A stretch of DNA of 64,000 nt, taken from Phaeodactylibacter sp. Lineage in GTDB: Bacteria > Bacteroidota > Bacteroidia > Chitinophagales > Saprospiraceae. Both the position numbers and the translations under genes were made by a program. The first letter of the stretch is position 1, and each line of letters opens with the position of its first letter. The notes under the pieces are model-generated. The model was not told the origin of the DNA and did not search any database. It worked only from the letters and a program-made list of their open reading frames with translations. The stretch covers positions 1 through 64,000 of the forward strand of contig NZ_JALEGS010000004.1 in assembly GCF_022763345.1 (NCBI RefSeq), in the 5' to 3' direction. This document shows, piece by piece, positions 1 to 9,810 of this stretch.

Positions 1-103
1 TCAGTCACTTAGCTTAGGCTATGCTCCTTCATCGTGCCTCGTTCAGAATAAAATTTGACTAAATTCGCTCCAAAAGCGAATTCCCAACATAGTCTTAGTT
101 TTA
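1..103. repeat. Dispersed intergenic repeat, copy A
   Basis: This stretch matches 34928-35058 in the same orientation. The best conserved part runs from the segment around position 41 (ttcagaataaaatttgact) to the hairpin attcgc-tccaaaa-gcgaat followed by tcccaacatagtct. Copy A lacks about 30 nt that copy B carries. It lies upstream of miaB in non-coding DNA and may extend beyond the window's left edge. No ORF is convincing inside it. Confidence 0.8.
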
Positions 104-227
104 AATGGATGCTACAGCGGGCGAACCTGGTGTGTCCAATATGGTTAAGGGTTTCACAATAAGACATAATCAAAGACAAAATACAAAATCTACCTGCCAA
201 ATTGTCATTCAGCCGGTGAATTTGTTT

Positions 228-236
228 TATCTTTGC
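228..236 (+). promoter_or_regulatory. Bacteroidota -7 box upstream of miaB
   Basis: TATCTTTGC fits the Bacteroidota -7 consensus TAnnTTTG, about 22 nt before the miaB start. An upstream ATTG at 201-204 lies 23 nt away, longer than the usual 19-20, so the -33 element is uncertain. Confidence 0.5.
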
Positions 237-258
237 CGACTACTTTGAAAAAGGGACG

Positions 259-1704
259 ATGATGTACGATGATAATCCAACCTTGGTCGGCTTGACCAAG
301 ACGATAGACGAGAAAAGACAAGGTGAGGCTTTCTTCCAGGACCAACCCGATAGGAGCAACCCGGAAGTAGCCCGGCATTTTTATATTGAGAGCTACGGCT
401 GTCAGATGAATTTCAGCGACAGCGAGATTGTTGCTTCTATTCTTGGGCAGGCGGGGTATCAGGCTACCCGCAATATGGAGATCGCCGATCTTATCCTGAT
501 CAATACCTGCTCTATCCGTGAAAAAGCGGAAGACACGGTGCGCAAGCGCCTTCGGATCTTCGACAAGGTAAAGAAAAACCGTCCCGGCACCCTGGTCGGT
601 GTACTGGGCTGCATGGCCGAGCGCCTGAAAACCAAGCTGCTGGAGGAAGAAAAGCTGGTGGACCTGGTCATCGGCCCGGATGCCTACCGCGACTTGCCTA
701 AGCTTATCGCTACAGCGGAAGATGGCGACAAAGGTATTAACGTCTTCCTCTCCCGCGAGGAGACCTATGCTGATATTAATCCAATGCGCCTCGACTCCAA
801 TGGCGTATCGGCATTCATCTCTATCATGCGGGGTTGTGACAACATGTGCTCTTTCTGCGTGGTGCCTTTCACACGGGGGCGGGAACGAAGCCGCAACGCC
901 TTCAGCATTGTAGCGGAAGCCACTGACCTGTACGAGAGGGGCTACCGGGAGGTTACCCTTCTGGGCCAAAACGTAGATTCCTATAAGTGGGAAAACCCGG
1001 AGACCGAAGCGACCGTTACCTTTGCCAGGCTGCTTGAAATGGTGGCTCTGGTGCACCCCGACCTGCGTATCCGGTTCAGCACTTCTCACCCCAAAGACAT
1101 TACGGATGAGGTGCTGCACACCATGAAAAAATACGACAATATCTGCAAGTACATTCACCTGCCTGTGCAGTCTGGCAACAGCCGTGTCCTTGACCTGATG
1201 AACCGGACCTACGATCGGGAGTGGTACATGGACAAGGTGCGCCGCATCTACGAAATCATGCCCGACTGCGCGATTTCCTCCGATATTATCGCCGGCTTCT
1301 GCAGCGAAACGGAAGAAGAGCATCAGGAGACCCTGAGCATGATCGAGTTTGCAAATTACAGCATGTCGTATATGTTTTATTACTCGGAGCGCCCCGGCAC
1401 AATGGCTGCCCGGAAGTACGAGGACGACATCCCACTTGAGGTAAAAAAACGCCGCCTACAGGAAATCATCCGTTTGCAAACGCAGGTATCCTTTGCCCAC
1501 AACAAGCAAGACATTGGCAAGACCTTCAAGGTCTTGATTGAAGGCGATTCCAGGAAGTCCGATCAGCAGTTCAAGGGGCGAAATTCCCAAAACAAAATGC
1601 TGGTCTTCGACAAAGAGCCTGGTTACAAGCCCGGCGACTACTGCTACGTCAAAGTAAATGATGCCACAAGCGCCACCCTGATTGGCGAGATGGTACAGGC
1701 ATAA
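259..1704 (+). CDS. miaB: tRNA-2-methylthio-N6-dimethylallyladenosine synthase MiaB
   Basis: MiaB is a radical-SAM methylthiotransferase that adds the 2-methylthio group to i6A37 of tRNAs reading U-starting codons. The 481-residue length is slightly above the family norm because of a charged N-terminal extension of about 40 residues. The N-terminal UPF0004 domain carries three cluster-binding cysteines (C48 in YGCQMN, C84 in NTCSIR, C118 in GCMAER). The radical-SAM CxxxCxxC is C193/C197/C200 in [10 protein letters not shown], followed by [10 protein letters not shown]. The C-terminal ~65 residues look like a TRAM RNA-binding domain. The start is the first of two tandem ATGs. The sigma-54 activator begins 34 bp downstream on the same strand, a pairing that suggests co-transcription. 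Confidence 0.97.
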   Translation: MMYDDNPTLVGLTKTIDEKRQGEAFFQDQPDRSNPEVARHFYIESYGCQMNFSDSEIVASILGQAGYQATRNMEIADLILINTCSIREKAEDTVRKRLRIFDKVKKNRPGTLVGVLGCMAERLKTKLLEEEKLVDLVIGPDAYRDLPKLIATAEDGDKGINVFLSREETYADINPMRLDSNGVSAFISIMRGCDNMCSFCVVPFTRGRERSRNAFSIVAEATDLYERGYREVTLLGQNVDSYKWENPETEATVTFARLLEMVALVHPDLRIRFSTSHPKDITDEVLHTMKKYDNICKYIHLPVQSGNSRVLDLMNRTYDREWYMDKVRRIYEIMPDCAISSDIIAGFCSETEEEHQETLSMIEFANYSMSYMFYYSERPGTMAARKYEDDIPLEVKKRRLQEIIRLQTQVSFAHNKQDIGKTFKVLIEGDSRKSDQQFKGRNSQNKMLVFDKEPGYKPGDYCYVKVNDATSATLIGEMVQA

Positions 1705-1738
1705 GCCAGATTTTTATACCGAAAACCAACTACCCCAA

Positions 1739-3049
1739 ATGGACGCCAACCTCCAATCCATCAAACAACGCTTTGGCATCATCGGGCGGTCTCCCCTACT
1801 CGACCGCGCGCTGAGCACTGCCGTCCGCGTATCGGGTACGGACTTGTCTGTGCTGATTACGGGCGAAAGCGGTGTGGGTAAGGAGGTGTTTTCCAAAATC
1901 ATTCATGCGCTGAGTGCGCGCAAGCACAACAACTTCATTGCCATCAACTGCGGGGCCATTCCGGAAGGCACCATCAACTCAGAGCTGTTTGGGCATGAGA
2001 AAGGGGCCTTCACCGGAGCGACAAGCGAGCGCAAAGGGTACTTTGAGACCTACGATGGCGGTACGATTTTCCTGGATGAGATCGGCGAGATGCCCATGGA
2101 TACGCAGTCCTTTCTGCTGCGTGTACTGGAAACCGGAGAATTCATCCGGGTGGGTGCCTCCAAGGTACATAAAACGGATGTGCGCATCATTGCAGCTACC
2201 AATGTCTCTCTCCTGGAAGCGGTAAAGAAAGGTAAGTTTCGGGAAGACCTTTACTACCGCCTGAATACCGTGCCCATTAGCGTGCCACCGCTTCGGGAAC
2301 GGCGGGAAGACATATATATGCTTTTCCGCAAGTTTGCCACCGACTTTGCCGAAAAGTACCGTACGGGCTCCATTCAACTGGATGACAAGGCCCGACTAAT
2401 GCTGGAAAATTACAGTTGGCCGGGTAACATCCGGGAACTGAAAAACGTGGCGGAGCAGGCGTCCGTAATGGCAGAGGAAAAACTCCTGGATGCCGAGCAC
2501 TTGCTACAGTACGCCCCACAGCTCAGCCGCCGCAACCTGCCCATGATTGCCGAACGGAAAGGAGGCGACGGGGATGGAGTCAGCATGCAGGAGCGGGAAA
2601 TCTTCTACAAGCTCATGCTTGACATGAAGAACGACCTGAATGACCTGAAGACGCTCGTTTTTGAGCTCATCCGCAATAACGACCTCCGCGTACCTGATGC
2701 CAGCGATATCCGCAGCCTACAGGCGCCTTCTTCCGACTATCCGGGTACGAATGCTGCCGACAAACGCGACGTTACCGACTTTCTCCACGACTACCACGAT
2801 GAGGACTTTCCTGCGCAGGATTTGCCTGATAGCGTTAAGCCCATCATTCTCAACCACGATGACCCGGAACAACAGCAGCATTATGCTCAAACGGAAGAGC
2901 TGGAAGAGAACCTCTCCCTGGAAGACAACGAGAAGGAGCTAATCTACAAGGCCCTGCGCAAACACAATGGCCGGCGAAAGGAAGCAGCTTCAGATTTAGG
3001 TATCTCTGAGCGGACCCTCTACCGCAAAATCAAACAGTACGGGTTGTAA
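1739..3049 (+). CDS. Sigma-54-interacting AAA+ transcriptional activator, Fis-type HTH
   Basis: A 436-residue enhancer-binding protein that would remodel sigma-54 RNA polymerase. It begins almost directly with the AAA+ domain: Walker A GESGVGKE (42-49), the sigma-54 contact loop GAFTGA (89-94) and Walker B GGTIFLDEIGE (~107-117). After an acidic, poorly conserved linker (~290-385) comes a Fis-type helix-turn-helix at the C-terminus (KEAASDLGISERTLYRKIK). There is no receiver or GAF domain, so the signal is not sensed by an attached N-domain. The ATG at 1739 is chosen because an upstream in-frame start would overlap miaB and add residues without family resemblance. Confidence 0.92.
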   Translation: MDANLQSIKQRFGIIGRSPLLDRALSTAVRVSGTDLSVLITGESGVGKEVFSKIIHALSARKHNNFIAINCGAIPEGTINSELFGHEKGAFTGATSERKGYFETYDGGTIFLDEIGEMPMDTQSFLLRVLETGEFIRVGASKVHKTDVRIIAATNVSLLEAVKKGKFREDLYYRLNTVPISVPPLRERREDIYMLFRKFATDFAEKYRTGSIQLDDKARLMLENYSWPGNIRELKNVAEQASVMAEEKLLDAEHLLQYAPQLSRRNLPMIAERKGGDGDGVSMQEREIFYKLMLDMKNDLNDLKTLVFELIRNNDLRVPDASDIRSLQAPSSDYPGTNAADKRDVTDFLHDYHDEDFPAQDLPDSVKPIILNHDDPEQQQHYAQTEELEENLSLEDNEKELIYKALRKHNGRRKEAASDLGISERTLYRKIKQYGL

Positions 3050-3150
3050 GCTGGCAACAACACCCGAGTTTAATTTTATGTAAAGTTTTGCGAAAAAAGC
3101 CGTTCATTTCCCTCAGACCTGCTATCTTTTCCATCTAAATTGGTATAGCC

Positions 3151-3930
3151 ATGGACCTCAAGAAAGAACTGCTGCCTGCAATGGAACGCCGGCTACTCGG
3201 TTTCCTCAACCATATTAACGATGCCACTGCACTATCAGATGCCATCCGTGACCGCCACCAAAATGGAGGGACGGGCATTGGCGAAAAGGTAGCCGAACGC
3301 CTGCTCAAAGCACGAACCGAACTGCCCGGGCGCCGTTTTGAGGACCTCCACCAAGTGGAAGCAGTACCCGGAGTAGGCGAAGATAAAATACTAGACCTCA
3401 TGCATGCTTTCAAACAGCCCGCAGCACAGGCTTTCCGCAGCAATATGTACAACGGCGTGATTCTCAGCAACTGGGAGCTGGAATACTTCACTTCCATTTT
3501 TGAAGATGACACGTCCTTTCAGGAGGTGATCGACTCCAAGTCCAGCCTCGCAGAATTCGTGGGCGAACAGGTGGAGCAGATTTCTCTGGAACGCTACAGC
3601 AACAGCAAAGCGGCGGAGCTGGCGGGTGAACTCGTGGAACGCTGCTACGATGAGTACTTTCCCGATTCGCACTTTGGTGCCTACGCCCTGGCGCTTTGGT
3701 TCTATCAGTTTGATGCCGACAACTGGTTTTCTTTTGAACGCGTCCTGAAAGAAACCGAGAAGTACCTGAACTTCTACCCGGAATGGGAGGACCGTTTAGA
3801 GCTTCATTTGTACAAAGGCTTCGATAATACGGGTGTGCTGGTTGATCCGGTCACGCAGGTGGATTTGCCGGTGGTCATTAACCGGGGCGAGCGGGCGGTG
3901 ACGATTTGGACTTGTCAGTTGAATGATTAA
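3151..3930 (+). CDS. Helix-hairpin-helix domain protein of unknown function
   Basis: A 259-residue soluble protein with no signal peptide. Residues ~43-88 contain two HhH-like turns (TGIGEKVAERLL and VPGVGEDKILDLM), a fold that usually makes non-specific contacts to DNA backbone. The remaining ~170 residues are acidic, rich in aromatic residues, and not recognised. It follows the sigma-54 activator by about 100 bp with its own possible -7 box (TATCTTTT near 3122). No catalytic motif is visible, so no enzymatic role is proposed. Confidence 0.7.
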   Translation: MDLKKELLPAMERRLLGFLNHINDATALSDAIRDRHQNGGTGIGEKVAERLLKARTELPGRRFEDLHQVEAVPGVGEDKILDLMHAFKQPAAQAFRSNMYNGVILSNWELEYFTSIFEDDTSFQEVIDSKSSLAEFVGEQVEQISLERYSNSKAAELAGELVERCYDEYFPDSHFGAYALALWFYQFDADNWFSFERVLKETEKYLNFYPEWEDRLELHLYKGFDNTGVLVDPVTQVDLPVVINRGERAVTIWTCQLND

Positions 3931-3946
3931 GCGTAGCTTTGGTAAG

Positions 3947-4007
3947 TTACACTGATCTGCCCAACGAGACCCGCCCCGCTGGAAGGCCCTCCCGGATATC
4001 AGTGTAA
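3947..4007. repeat. Intergenic inverted repeat between convergent genes
   Basis: TTACACTGAT at 3947-3956 is the exact reverse complement of ATCAGTGTAA at 3998-4007, with a 41-nt spacer. The adjacent text (aatctgcgcaatcagtccaatctgtg) has the repetitive look of palindromic intergenic repeats in Bacteroidota. It may serve as a terminator or hairpin between the convergent genes on either side. Confidence 0.55.
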
Positions 4008-4048
4008 ATCTGCGCAATCAGTCCAATCTGTGTTCCCAACCCAATAAA

Positions 4049-5005
4049 CTAAGGCCTGCTAACCACCACCCCAAGCTCCCGGTCCAGCACCTTCACCGCC
4101 CCTCCAGCGGTAGTCACCACCAGCTGCTGACCGTCAGGGCTCCAGTCCAAGCCCCAGAGGTATTGATCATTGAGGGCATGACCGAGCAATCTCCCTTCAA
4201 CAGACCAAAGGCGGACCCCATCACTCGCAGTAGCCAGTGTCTTCCCATCAGATGACCAGCTCAGGTTCCGGTATTCTGCCCGGCTTTTTTTGATAGATTT
4301 TATCAACGCCCCGTTGGGTTTGCGAAACTGAAGCAATGGGGGCAGCTTTTGTTCATAGTCGCCGTAGTCACCTAATGCCAGAAAATCGCCGGAAGGGTGC
4401 CAGGCTACAGACAGCATTAATACCGGCATGTCACGGTGGTGAATCGTTCGTACCGCTTCTGTTTCCAGATTGTAAAAGCCCAGCTTAGAACCAACGGTAG
4501 CAATCTGCAACCCCTCCGGATGCCAGCTCAACCCGATAATGGCTTTAGGGTCTACCTTGACCTGACGTTCCAGTGCTCCCCCAGGTGCATAGAGGCTCAG
4601 GTAGCCTTCGTTATCTCCTATTGCCAACAACTTTCCGTCCGGGCTCCAGGCAGCAGCTCTTGCCCCCTCAGGTGACAATCCCGGCAGCGCTGTCTTTTTC
4701 TTGTTTTCCATATCAATGATTACGCTGGTTTCAGAAGTAAGGTGCAGGGTAACGGCAAGTTTGGGCTGGGTGGGATGCCAGGCGGTATTCGTGATGGTCT
4801 TCGGAAAGGAATGCTGTTCAGTGACTTGCCAGGTATCAGCAGACCAGATCGTAAGGGCTTCCGAATTCCCGCCCGAGGCTACATATCGACCGTCCGGGCT
4901 CCAGGCAGCGGCCCAGATGATGGTTTCAAAGTTGTACTCCTGCAAGGGCGTTTTGCAAGTAAAAAGGCTGGCGGATAAGATAGCCAGGGTAAGGCAGTTT
5001 TTCAT
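4049..5005 (-). CDS. WD40-repeat beta-propeller lipoprotein
   Basis: A 318-residue protein with an N-terminal hydrophobic segment ending in SLFTC, a permissive lipobox with Cys at position 17, so it is probably a lipoprotein. The mature part has about six WD40-like blades marked by repeated AWSPDG, SWHPEG, AWHPSG, SWSSDG and DWSPDG motifs, suggesting a propeller used for protein-protein contacts at the cell envelope. It is convergent with the HhH gene and divergent from the decarboxylase. Partner and function cannot be read from the sequence. Confidence 0.8.
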   Translation of the reverse strand: MKNCLTLAILSASLFTCKTPLQEYNFETIIWAAAWSPDGRYVASGGNSEALTIWSADTWQVTEQHSFPKTITNTAWHPTQPKLAVTLHLTSETSVIIDMENKKKTALPGLSPEGARAAAWSPDGKLLAIGDNEGYLSLYAPGGALERQVKVDPKAIIGLSWHPEGLQIATVGSKLGFYNLETEAVRTIHHRDMPVLMLSVAWHPSGDFLALGDYGDYEQKLPPLLQFRKPNGALIKSIKKSRAEYRNLSWSSDGKTLATASDGVRLWSVEGRLLGHALNDQYLWGLDWSPDGQQLVVTTAGGAVKVLDRELGVVVSRP

Positions 5006-5141
5006 GTCGGGTGGTTTAAGGTAAAAATAGCCTACTGCCCTCTATCAGGCGGATAAAAAATTACGATTACCATATCATTAACACTGCCGCGAAGCGCGCT
5101 TTTCCGTATACTAGTGGTTTCCAAAATCGGCTTTTCAAAAC

Positions 5142-6566
5142 ATGATCGACCGCAAAGACTTCCACCGCCACGCACCTGATATTACCAAATGGATACAGCA
5201 GTACTTCGACCAATTGGAACAATTGCCCGTAAAGTCGCAGGTAGCACCGGGTGATATCTATCAGCAAATCCCGGAACAGATGCCCGAATCCGGAGAACCG
5301 CTGGAAGCCATCCTTCAGGATATGGACCGCATCATCCTGCCCGGAATGACCCACTGGCAGCACCCCAATTTCCACGCCTACTTCCCCGCCAACAGCTCTG
5401 TAGAGTCGGTCTACGCCGAAATGATGACCGCTGCCATGGGCGCACAGTGTATGATTTGGGAAACCTCCCCGGCTGCCGCGGAACTGGAAGAGCGTATGAT
5501 GGAATGGCTGCAGCGAGCGATGGGCATTCCAAAAGATTGGGAAGGGGTTATTCAGGATACGGCTTCTTCCGCGACCCTGGTGGCTATTCTGACCGCACGA
5601 GAGAAGGTGACCAACTTCGAAGCCAATGAAAATGGTGTGCCGCCCAACCTGCGCGTTTATTGCTCCTCACAAACCCACTCCTCCATTGAGAAAGCCGTAA
5701 AAATCGCCGGTATCGGCCGCAAAAACCTGATCAAAATCTCCGTGGACGAGCAAATGCGGATGCGGGCGGATGCGCTTGAGGCACAGATTCAGCAAGATAT
5801 GGAATCGGGCTACCTTCCCTGTTGTGTGGTCACTGCTGTGGGCACTACCGGCACCGTTGCGGTAGACCCCATCCCGGAGATCGGCGCTATCTGCGCCCGG
5901 CATAACGTATGGCACCACATTGATGCGGCCTATGCTGGTTCTGCCCTCATTTTGCCAGAGTACCAATGGATGATTGAGGGGATGGAACAGGCCGACAGTT
6001 TTGTCTTCAATCCGCACAAATGGTTATTTACCAATTTCGACTGCACGGCTTACTATGTAAAAGATGCTGATATACTGGTACGTACTTTTGATATACTGCC
6101 GGAGTACCTCAAGACCCGCACCCGAGGGCAGGTCAACGACTACCGGGACTGGGGTATTCCACTTGGGCGGCGCTTCCGGGCACTCAAGCTATGGTTTGTC
6201 ATGCGCAGTTTTGGGCTGAGGGGCATGCAGGAGCGCCTACGAAAACACATTGCACTCAACGCTCAGTTTGCAGAATGGGTCGAACAGTCAGAGAACTTTG
6301 AGCTGCTGCTTCCTCCGTTTCTCAACTTCACCTGCTTCCGCTACCGGCCGGATGACCGATCAGAAGAAGCCCTCAACGCCCTCAACCAGGCATTGGTGGA
6401 AAAGGTAAATCAGCGGGGCAAACTATTCCTCACGCACACCAAAATTGAGGACCGGTACGTTTTGCGCATGGTCATCGGGCAGACCTACGTTGAAGGCCGG
6501 CATGTGGAAGCAGCCTGGGCGGAATTACGCACCGTTGCAGCTGAATTAAACCTCCACGCTCAATAG
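5142..6566 (+). CDS. PLP-dependent aromatic-L-amino-acid decarboxylase family protein (group II)
   Basis: A 474-residue cytosolic PLP enzyme of the DDC/tyrosine decarboxylase family. The pyridoxal lysine is K293 in FNPHKW. The substrate-side region HPNFHAYFPANSS near residues 70-82 and the DAAYAGSA motif (~264-271), which holds the PLP-contacting Asp, are both present. It would decarboxylate an aromatic amino acid to the amine; the exact substrate (Tyr, Trp, Phe or DOPA) cannot be decided by eye. Its 3' end overlaps the convergent GH57 gene by 21 bp. Confidence 0.9.
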   Translation: MIDRKDFHRHAPDITKWIQQYFDQLEQLPVKSQVAPGDIYQQIPEQMPESGEPLEAILQDMDRIILPGMTHWQHPNFHAYFPANSSVESVYAEMMTAAMGAQCMIWETSPAAAELEERMMEWLQRAMGIPKDWEGVIQDTASSATLVAILTAREKVTNFEANENGVPPNLRVYCSSQTHSSIEKAVKIAGIGRKNLIKISVDEQMRMRADALEAQIQQDMESGYLPCCVVTAVGTTGTVAVDPIPEIGAICARHNVWHHIDAAYAGSALILPEYQWMIEGMEQADSFVFNPHKWLFTNFDCTAYYVKDADILVRTFDILPEYLKTRTRGQVNDYRDWGIPLGRRFRALKLWFVMRSFGLRGMQERLRKHIALNAQFAEWVEQSENFELLLPPFLNFTCFRYRPDDRSEEALNALNQALVEKVNQRGKLFLTHTKIEDRYVLRMVIGQTYVEGRHVEAAWAELRTVAAELNLHAQ

Positions 6567-8954
6567 TTCTCCCAAAGCCATGAAAGCCGCTTCCCACTCC
6601 TCATCCTGAAAAGTACGCCCTCCCGATTGATATTCCTGCAACAGGGAGAAGTACAGGTTTTGGCTTTGCCAGTACTCCATGGAGATATCCAGCTGACTGA
6701 TGGTTTGCAAAACAGCCACTAGAGTCTGCAATTGATCCAAACCGGATTCTCCACTTTGCAGCTGCTGCAGCTCCCGGAAAACCCGTTCTTCCACCACTAG
6801 CTTAAAGGCCTGCTCATTGGCGAGCGGCACATTCCAGCGGCGGAACTCTGCATGAATGCGGCGCAGCTCCCGACGATTAAGATTGCCATTCTCAAATACC
6901 TCCAGAAGGTCATGGTTCAGTACAAAGGCGACCGCGCTACGGTAGTATTCCGGTACCGGGATATCGCTCACGGCCATCCCCATCATCAGTTGGTAGTTGT
7001 CTTCGTAGATGTCGCGCAGGGCTTTTTCCACCTGTTCCTGACTATCCTCGGTGATTTGACGGAGGATCTTCCGCTTTTCATCGGTGAAGAGCTCCCAAAT
7101 GGAAAACTTCTCCTGCCCAAAGTAGGTCTGCATCTGACCGATCACCTCGCCGAGGTTGGTACTGCGAAAAGCTTGCCTGGCCACCTCCGCCATCTGATCA
7201 AAGTCCTCAAGGCTCATATCCAGCGAGATATTGCCAATGATGTTCTGCTGCCCCAGGTACAGTACGGCAAAACTGAAGTGCTTGCGGGACAGTGTGGTTT
7301 TGGACTGCACCATGGTCCGGCCTACCGCCAGCCGGTATTTTCCTGCAGAAAGCCGGTAAAAGCTTTCGCTATCCGCAATGTAGTTGAAGAATTCCAGGTG
7401 TTCCGGGTACTCTTCAAAAATGGAGGAAGCAGCGTAGTGCATGCCCACCCGCATAAGGTCGACCCGGGCAGGAGCAACGTACTTTTGGTAGCTTTCTGCT
7501 GCATTTTCATAAACATTGCTGGGTATTTGCTCCAGTCTCGACACAAATTCATCATGCAAATCGACCTCTGCCACCTGTATGGCGTAGTGGATGGCGCGAT
7601 TGGCGTACTGCAGGATTTGATTGGTTTCAATGCCCGATACCTCATCGAAGAACCAACCGCAGCTGGTAAACATGAGCATGGCGTGGCGTTGCAGTTCCAT
7701 CAGCCGGAGTAATTGCGTTAACGCTTCCTCATCCAGCCCCTTTTTAGCGTGCGCCTTTACAAAAGCATCCACGGAGTTGGCATTGCGGTCCAGAAGCACC
7801 TGAATGTAGTCATTACGTGCCGCCCAGGGGTCTTTCAGCAATTTTCCGGCTTTTGTTTCGTAGATGGGGATCAACTGGTCGCGCAGCCAGTTGAGGGTTT
7901 CCCGAAGGGGTGCCCGCCAGTCTTGTGTCCAGGTAGGCCGTCCGCCGGTATTGCAGCCACAATTAGACCGCCAGCGCTCCACCCCGTGCACACAACTCCA
8001 GGAACTGTTCTCATGAATCTGCACCTCATAAGTGGGCGGGTGGAGCTCCATGTACTGACCGTAATTGGTCACAGTCGCAATGCCCTGTTCCTCGATAGAA
8101 CGCAGGCAGGCGGCAAGGGCCATCTCTCCATGCCGGTGGTGGTGGCCATAACTTTCGCCATCGGTGGCAATATGGGCCAGCAGTGGCTCCTCCGTATCTG
8201 TAAAGGCCTCCTGAAAGCGGTTCGCAAAGGCGGTACCGTTATTCAATAGCCCCTCAAATGCTACACCCTGCGCTATGCCGCCGTGATAGAAAAACAAGGT
8301 AATCGTTTTGCCGGAGGGCAGCTGACAAAGGTAAGGGCGGCGGGTATCCACCGCTGCATGCCCCTGTTCTTCCCACTCAGATGCCCCGATTTTACGGATG
8401 GCCTTTGCCTGCCGGGGCGCCAGTACAGTGAATTGAATCCCTTGTTCTGCCAAAACCTCCAAGGTCTCTGCATCAACGGCTGTTTCTGCCAGCCACATCC
8501 CCTCTGGCATCCGCTGAAAGCGGTGCTTAAAGTCTGCAATGCCCCAGGCGATTTGCGTCTCCTTATCTCGGCGATTGCACAACGGTAAGATGAGATGGCT
8601 GTGCGCCTGCGCCATGGCCGAACCGTGACCGCCGAAGAGGGCCTGGCTTTCGCGGTCCGCCATCAGGATACGGGCGTAGGTCTTGGGGTCGGCTTTTTCC
8701 ATCCATGACAACAAGGTGGGTCCGAAGTTGAAGCTGATGCGGGCGTAGTTGTTGACAATATCAATGATGCGCTGCGCTCCATTAAGAACACGGGCCGCCG
8801 CATTGGGTGCATAGCACTCAAAATTGATGCGTTCGTTCCAGTCGTGAAAGGGGGCAGCCGAATCCTGTACTTCCACCGTTTCCAGCCAGGGGTTTTCACG
8901 GGGTGGCTGGTAAAAGTGGCCGTGAATACAAACGTATCTTTTGGATGTGGTCAT
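6546..8954 (-). CDS. Glycoside hydrolase family 57 protein with DUF3536
   Basis: An 802-residue cytosolic protein with no signal peptide. The N-terminal half is a GH57-type (beta/alpha)7 catalytic domain: it opens with YVCIHGHFYQPPREN, the typical GH57 HxHxYQPPRE start, and includes DGESYGHHH (~245-253). The C-terminal half matches DUF3536, which accompanies this GH57 subgroup. GH57 members act on alpha-glucans such as amylose or glycogen, which fits the glucan phosphorylase at 29.6 kb, but activity on a given substrate is inferred. The gene is monocistronic, overlapping the decarboxylase tail-to-tail. Confidence 0.88.
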   Translation of the reverse strand: MTTSKRYVCIHGHFYQPPRENPWLETVEVQDSAAPFHDWNERINFECYAPNAAARVLNGAQRIIDIVNNYARISFNFGPTLLSWMEKADPKTYARILMADRESQALFGGHGSAMAQAHSHLILPLCNRRDKETQIAWGIADFKHRFQRMPEGMWLAETAVDAETLEVLAEQGIQFTVLAPRQAKAIRKIGASEWEEQGHAAVDTRRPYLCQLPSGKTITLFFYHGGIAQGVAFEGLLNNGTAFANRFQEAFTDTEEPLLAHIATDGESYGHHHRHGEMALAACLRSIEEQGIATVTNYGQYMELHPPTYEVQIHENSSWSCVHGVERWRSNCGCNTGGRPTWTQDWRAPLRETLNWLRDQLIPIYETKAGKLLKDPWAARNDYIQVLLDRNANSVDAFVKAHAKKGLDEEALTQLLRLMELQRHAMLMFTSCGWFFDEVSGIETNQILQYANRAIHYAIQVAEVDLHDEFVSRLEQIPSNVYENAAESYQKYVAPARVDLMRVGMHYAASSIFEEYPEHLEFFNYIADSESFYRLSAGKYRLAVGRTMVQSKTTLSRKHFSFAVLYLGQQNIIGNISLDMSLEDFDQMAEVARQAFRSTNLGEVIGQMQTYFGQEKFSIWELFTDEKRKILRQITEDSQEQVEKALRDIYEDNYQLMMGMAVSDIPVPEYYRSAVAFVLNHDLLEVFENGNLNRRELRRIHAEFRRWNVPLANEQAFKLVVEERVFRELQQLQSGESGLDQLQTLVAVLQTISQLDISMEYWQSQNLYFSLLQEYQSGGRTFQDEEWEAAFMALGELLSVEV

Positions 8955-9066
8955 CTTGATAACTTGAGTTGATCCAAACGAAGGTAAGAACTTAGTGTAA
9001 TATCTACAATAAAGAAAGCGTTACACGATTGAAGACCAATTTCCTATCTTAGCTCAAAAATTACCT

Positions 9067-9540
9067 ATGCGCTTTTTGATTGCTTGTCTGACCTTATTGA
9101 TCTTGGGTGCCTGCTCAGGAGAAAAGCCTCCAAAAGAGGATGAGGTGACCCGGTTTTCATCGGATTGGGATAGCACGACCGCCCTGGTAACTGATCAGGT
9201 TACAGGGATTCTTAAAGCTCAGGAGAGCGCTCAGGAATTACTTATGGCACTTGATTCGCTGCCGGAGGCTCCCGCGACGAATATTAAAACGCGGCTTGAA
9301 CAGGAATTACAAACACTTGGCGAAGCATCTGAAGCTTCATTTGCTTTTGTTAACCGGTGGCAGGAAGGCGCTGCCCGCCTAAATGCCATCAAAGAAAGCG
9401 GAAACAGAAACCTCTCCTCGTCCGACCTGCAGGAACTCCAGCAACTCAAACAGGAGGGGCAACAACAGGCTAAGGCCTGGGCTACCCAACTGGACTCAGC
9501 ACGGGTCCTTTTTGAAGAGGCCAGGATGATCCTGGAATAA
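9067..9540 (+). CDS. Small lipoprotein with helical mature region
   Basis: 157 residues. The N-terminus has a signal peptide with a textbook lipobox (LGAC, Cys16), then a charged tether and a largely alpha-helical, Gln/Ala/Leu-rich domain with likely coiled coil (~45-157). No family is recognised with confidence. A -7-like box TATCTTAG lies shortly upstream. A long palindromic terminator at 9744-9785 ends the transcript about 200 bp downstream. Confidence 0.75.
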   Translation: MRFLIACLTLLILGACSGEKPPKEDEVTRFSSDWDSTTALVTDQVTGILKAQESAQELLMALDSLPEAPATNIKTRLEQELQTLGEASEASFAFVNRWQEGAARLNAIKESGNRNLSSSDLQELQQLKQEGQQQAKAWATQLDSARVLFEEARMILE

Positions 9541-9743
9541 TTCATGGCATCCCTGATCGCGTTGCCTACCTCATTTCTCATTGCCATAGATCGGCGCACA
9601 GCCAATATGGCGACAGCCGGTTTTCTGGGCGGTCAGTACCGCTTCGTACACCTCTCCGGGCTTAGATTTTCAGGTGCCTAGTCCAATGTTTGGCATTTTG
9701 TCCTTGTGGGAAAAGTTTAGTGTCTTCAAACTATCGCCAACTG

Positions 9744-9785
9744 CAAATGCCCGGGGTGTTTTGCCAAACACTTCCCGGGCATTTG
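9744..9785. terminator. Bidirectional intrinsic terminator
   Basis: CAAATGCCCGGG (9744-9755) pairs exactly with CCCGGGCATTTG (9774-9785), and inner GTGTTT/AAACAC extends the stem. It sits between the + strand lipoprotein gene and the convergent fatty acid hydroxylase gene. T/A-rich tails flank both sides. Confidence 0.8.
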
Positions 9786-9810
9786 ATTTTATTGCCACAC
9801 CTGACCGGCT

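Noticed and set aside
205..1323. 372-codon frame antisense to miaB
   Set aside because: miaB has all catalytic cysteines in the + frame; the antisense frame has no family resemblance.
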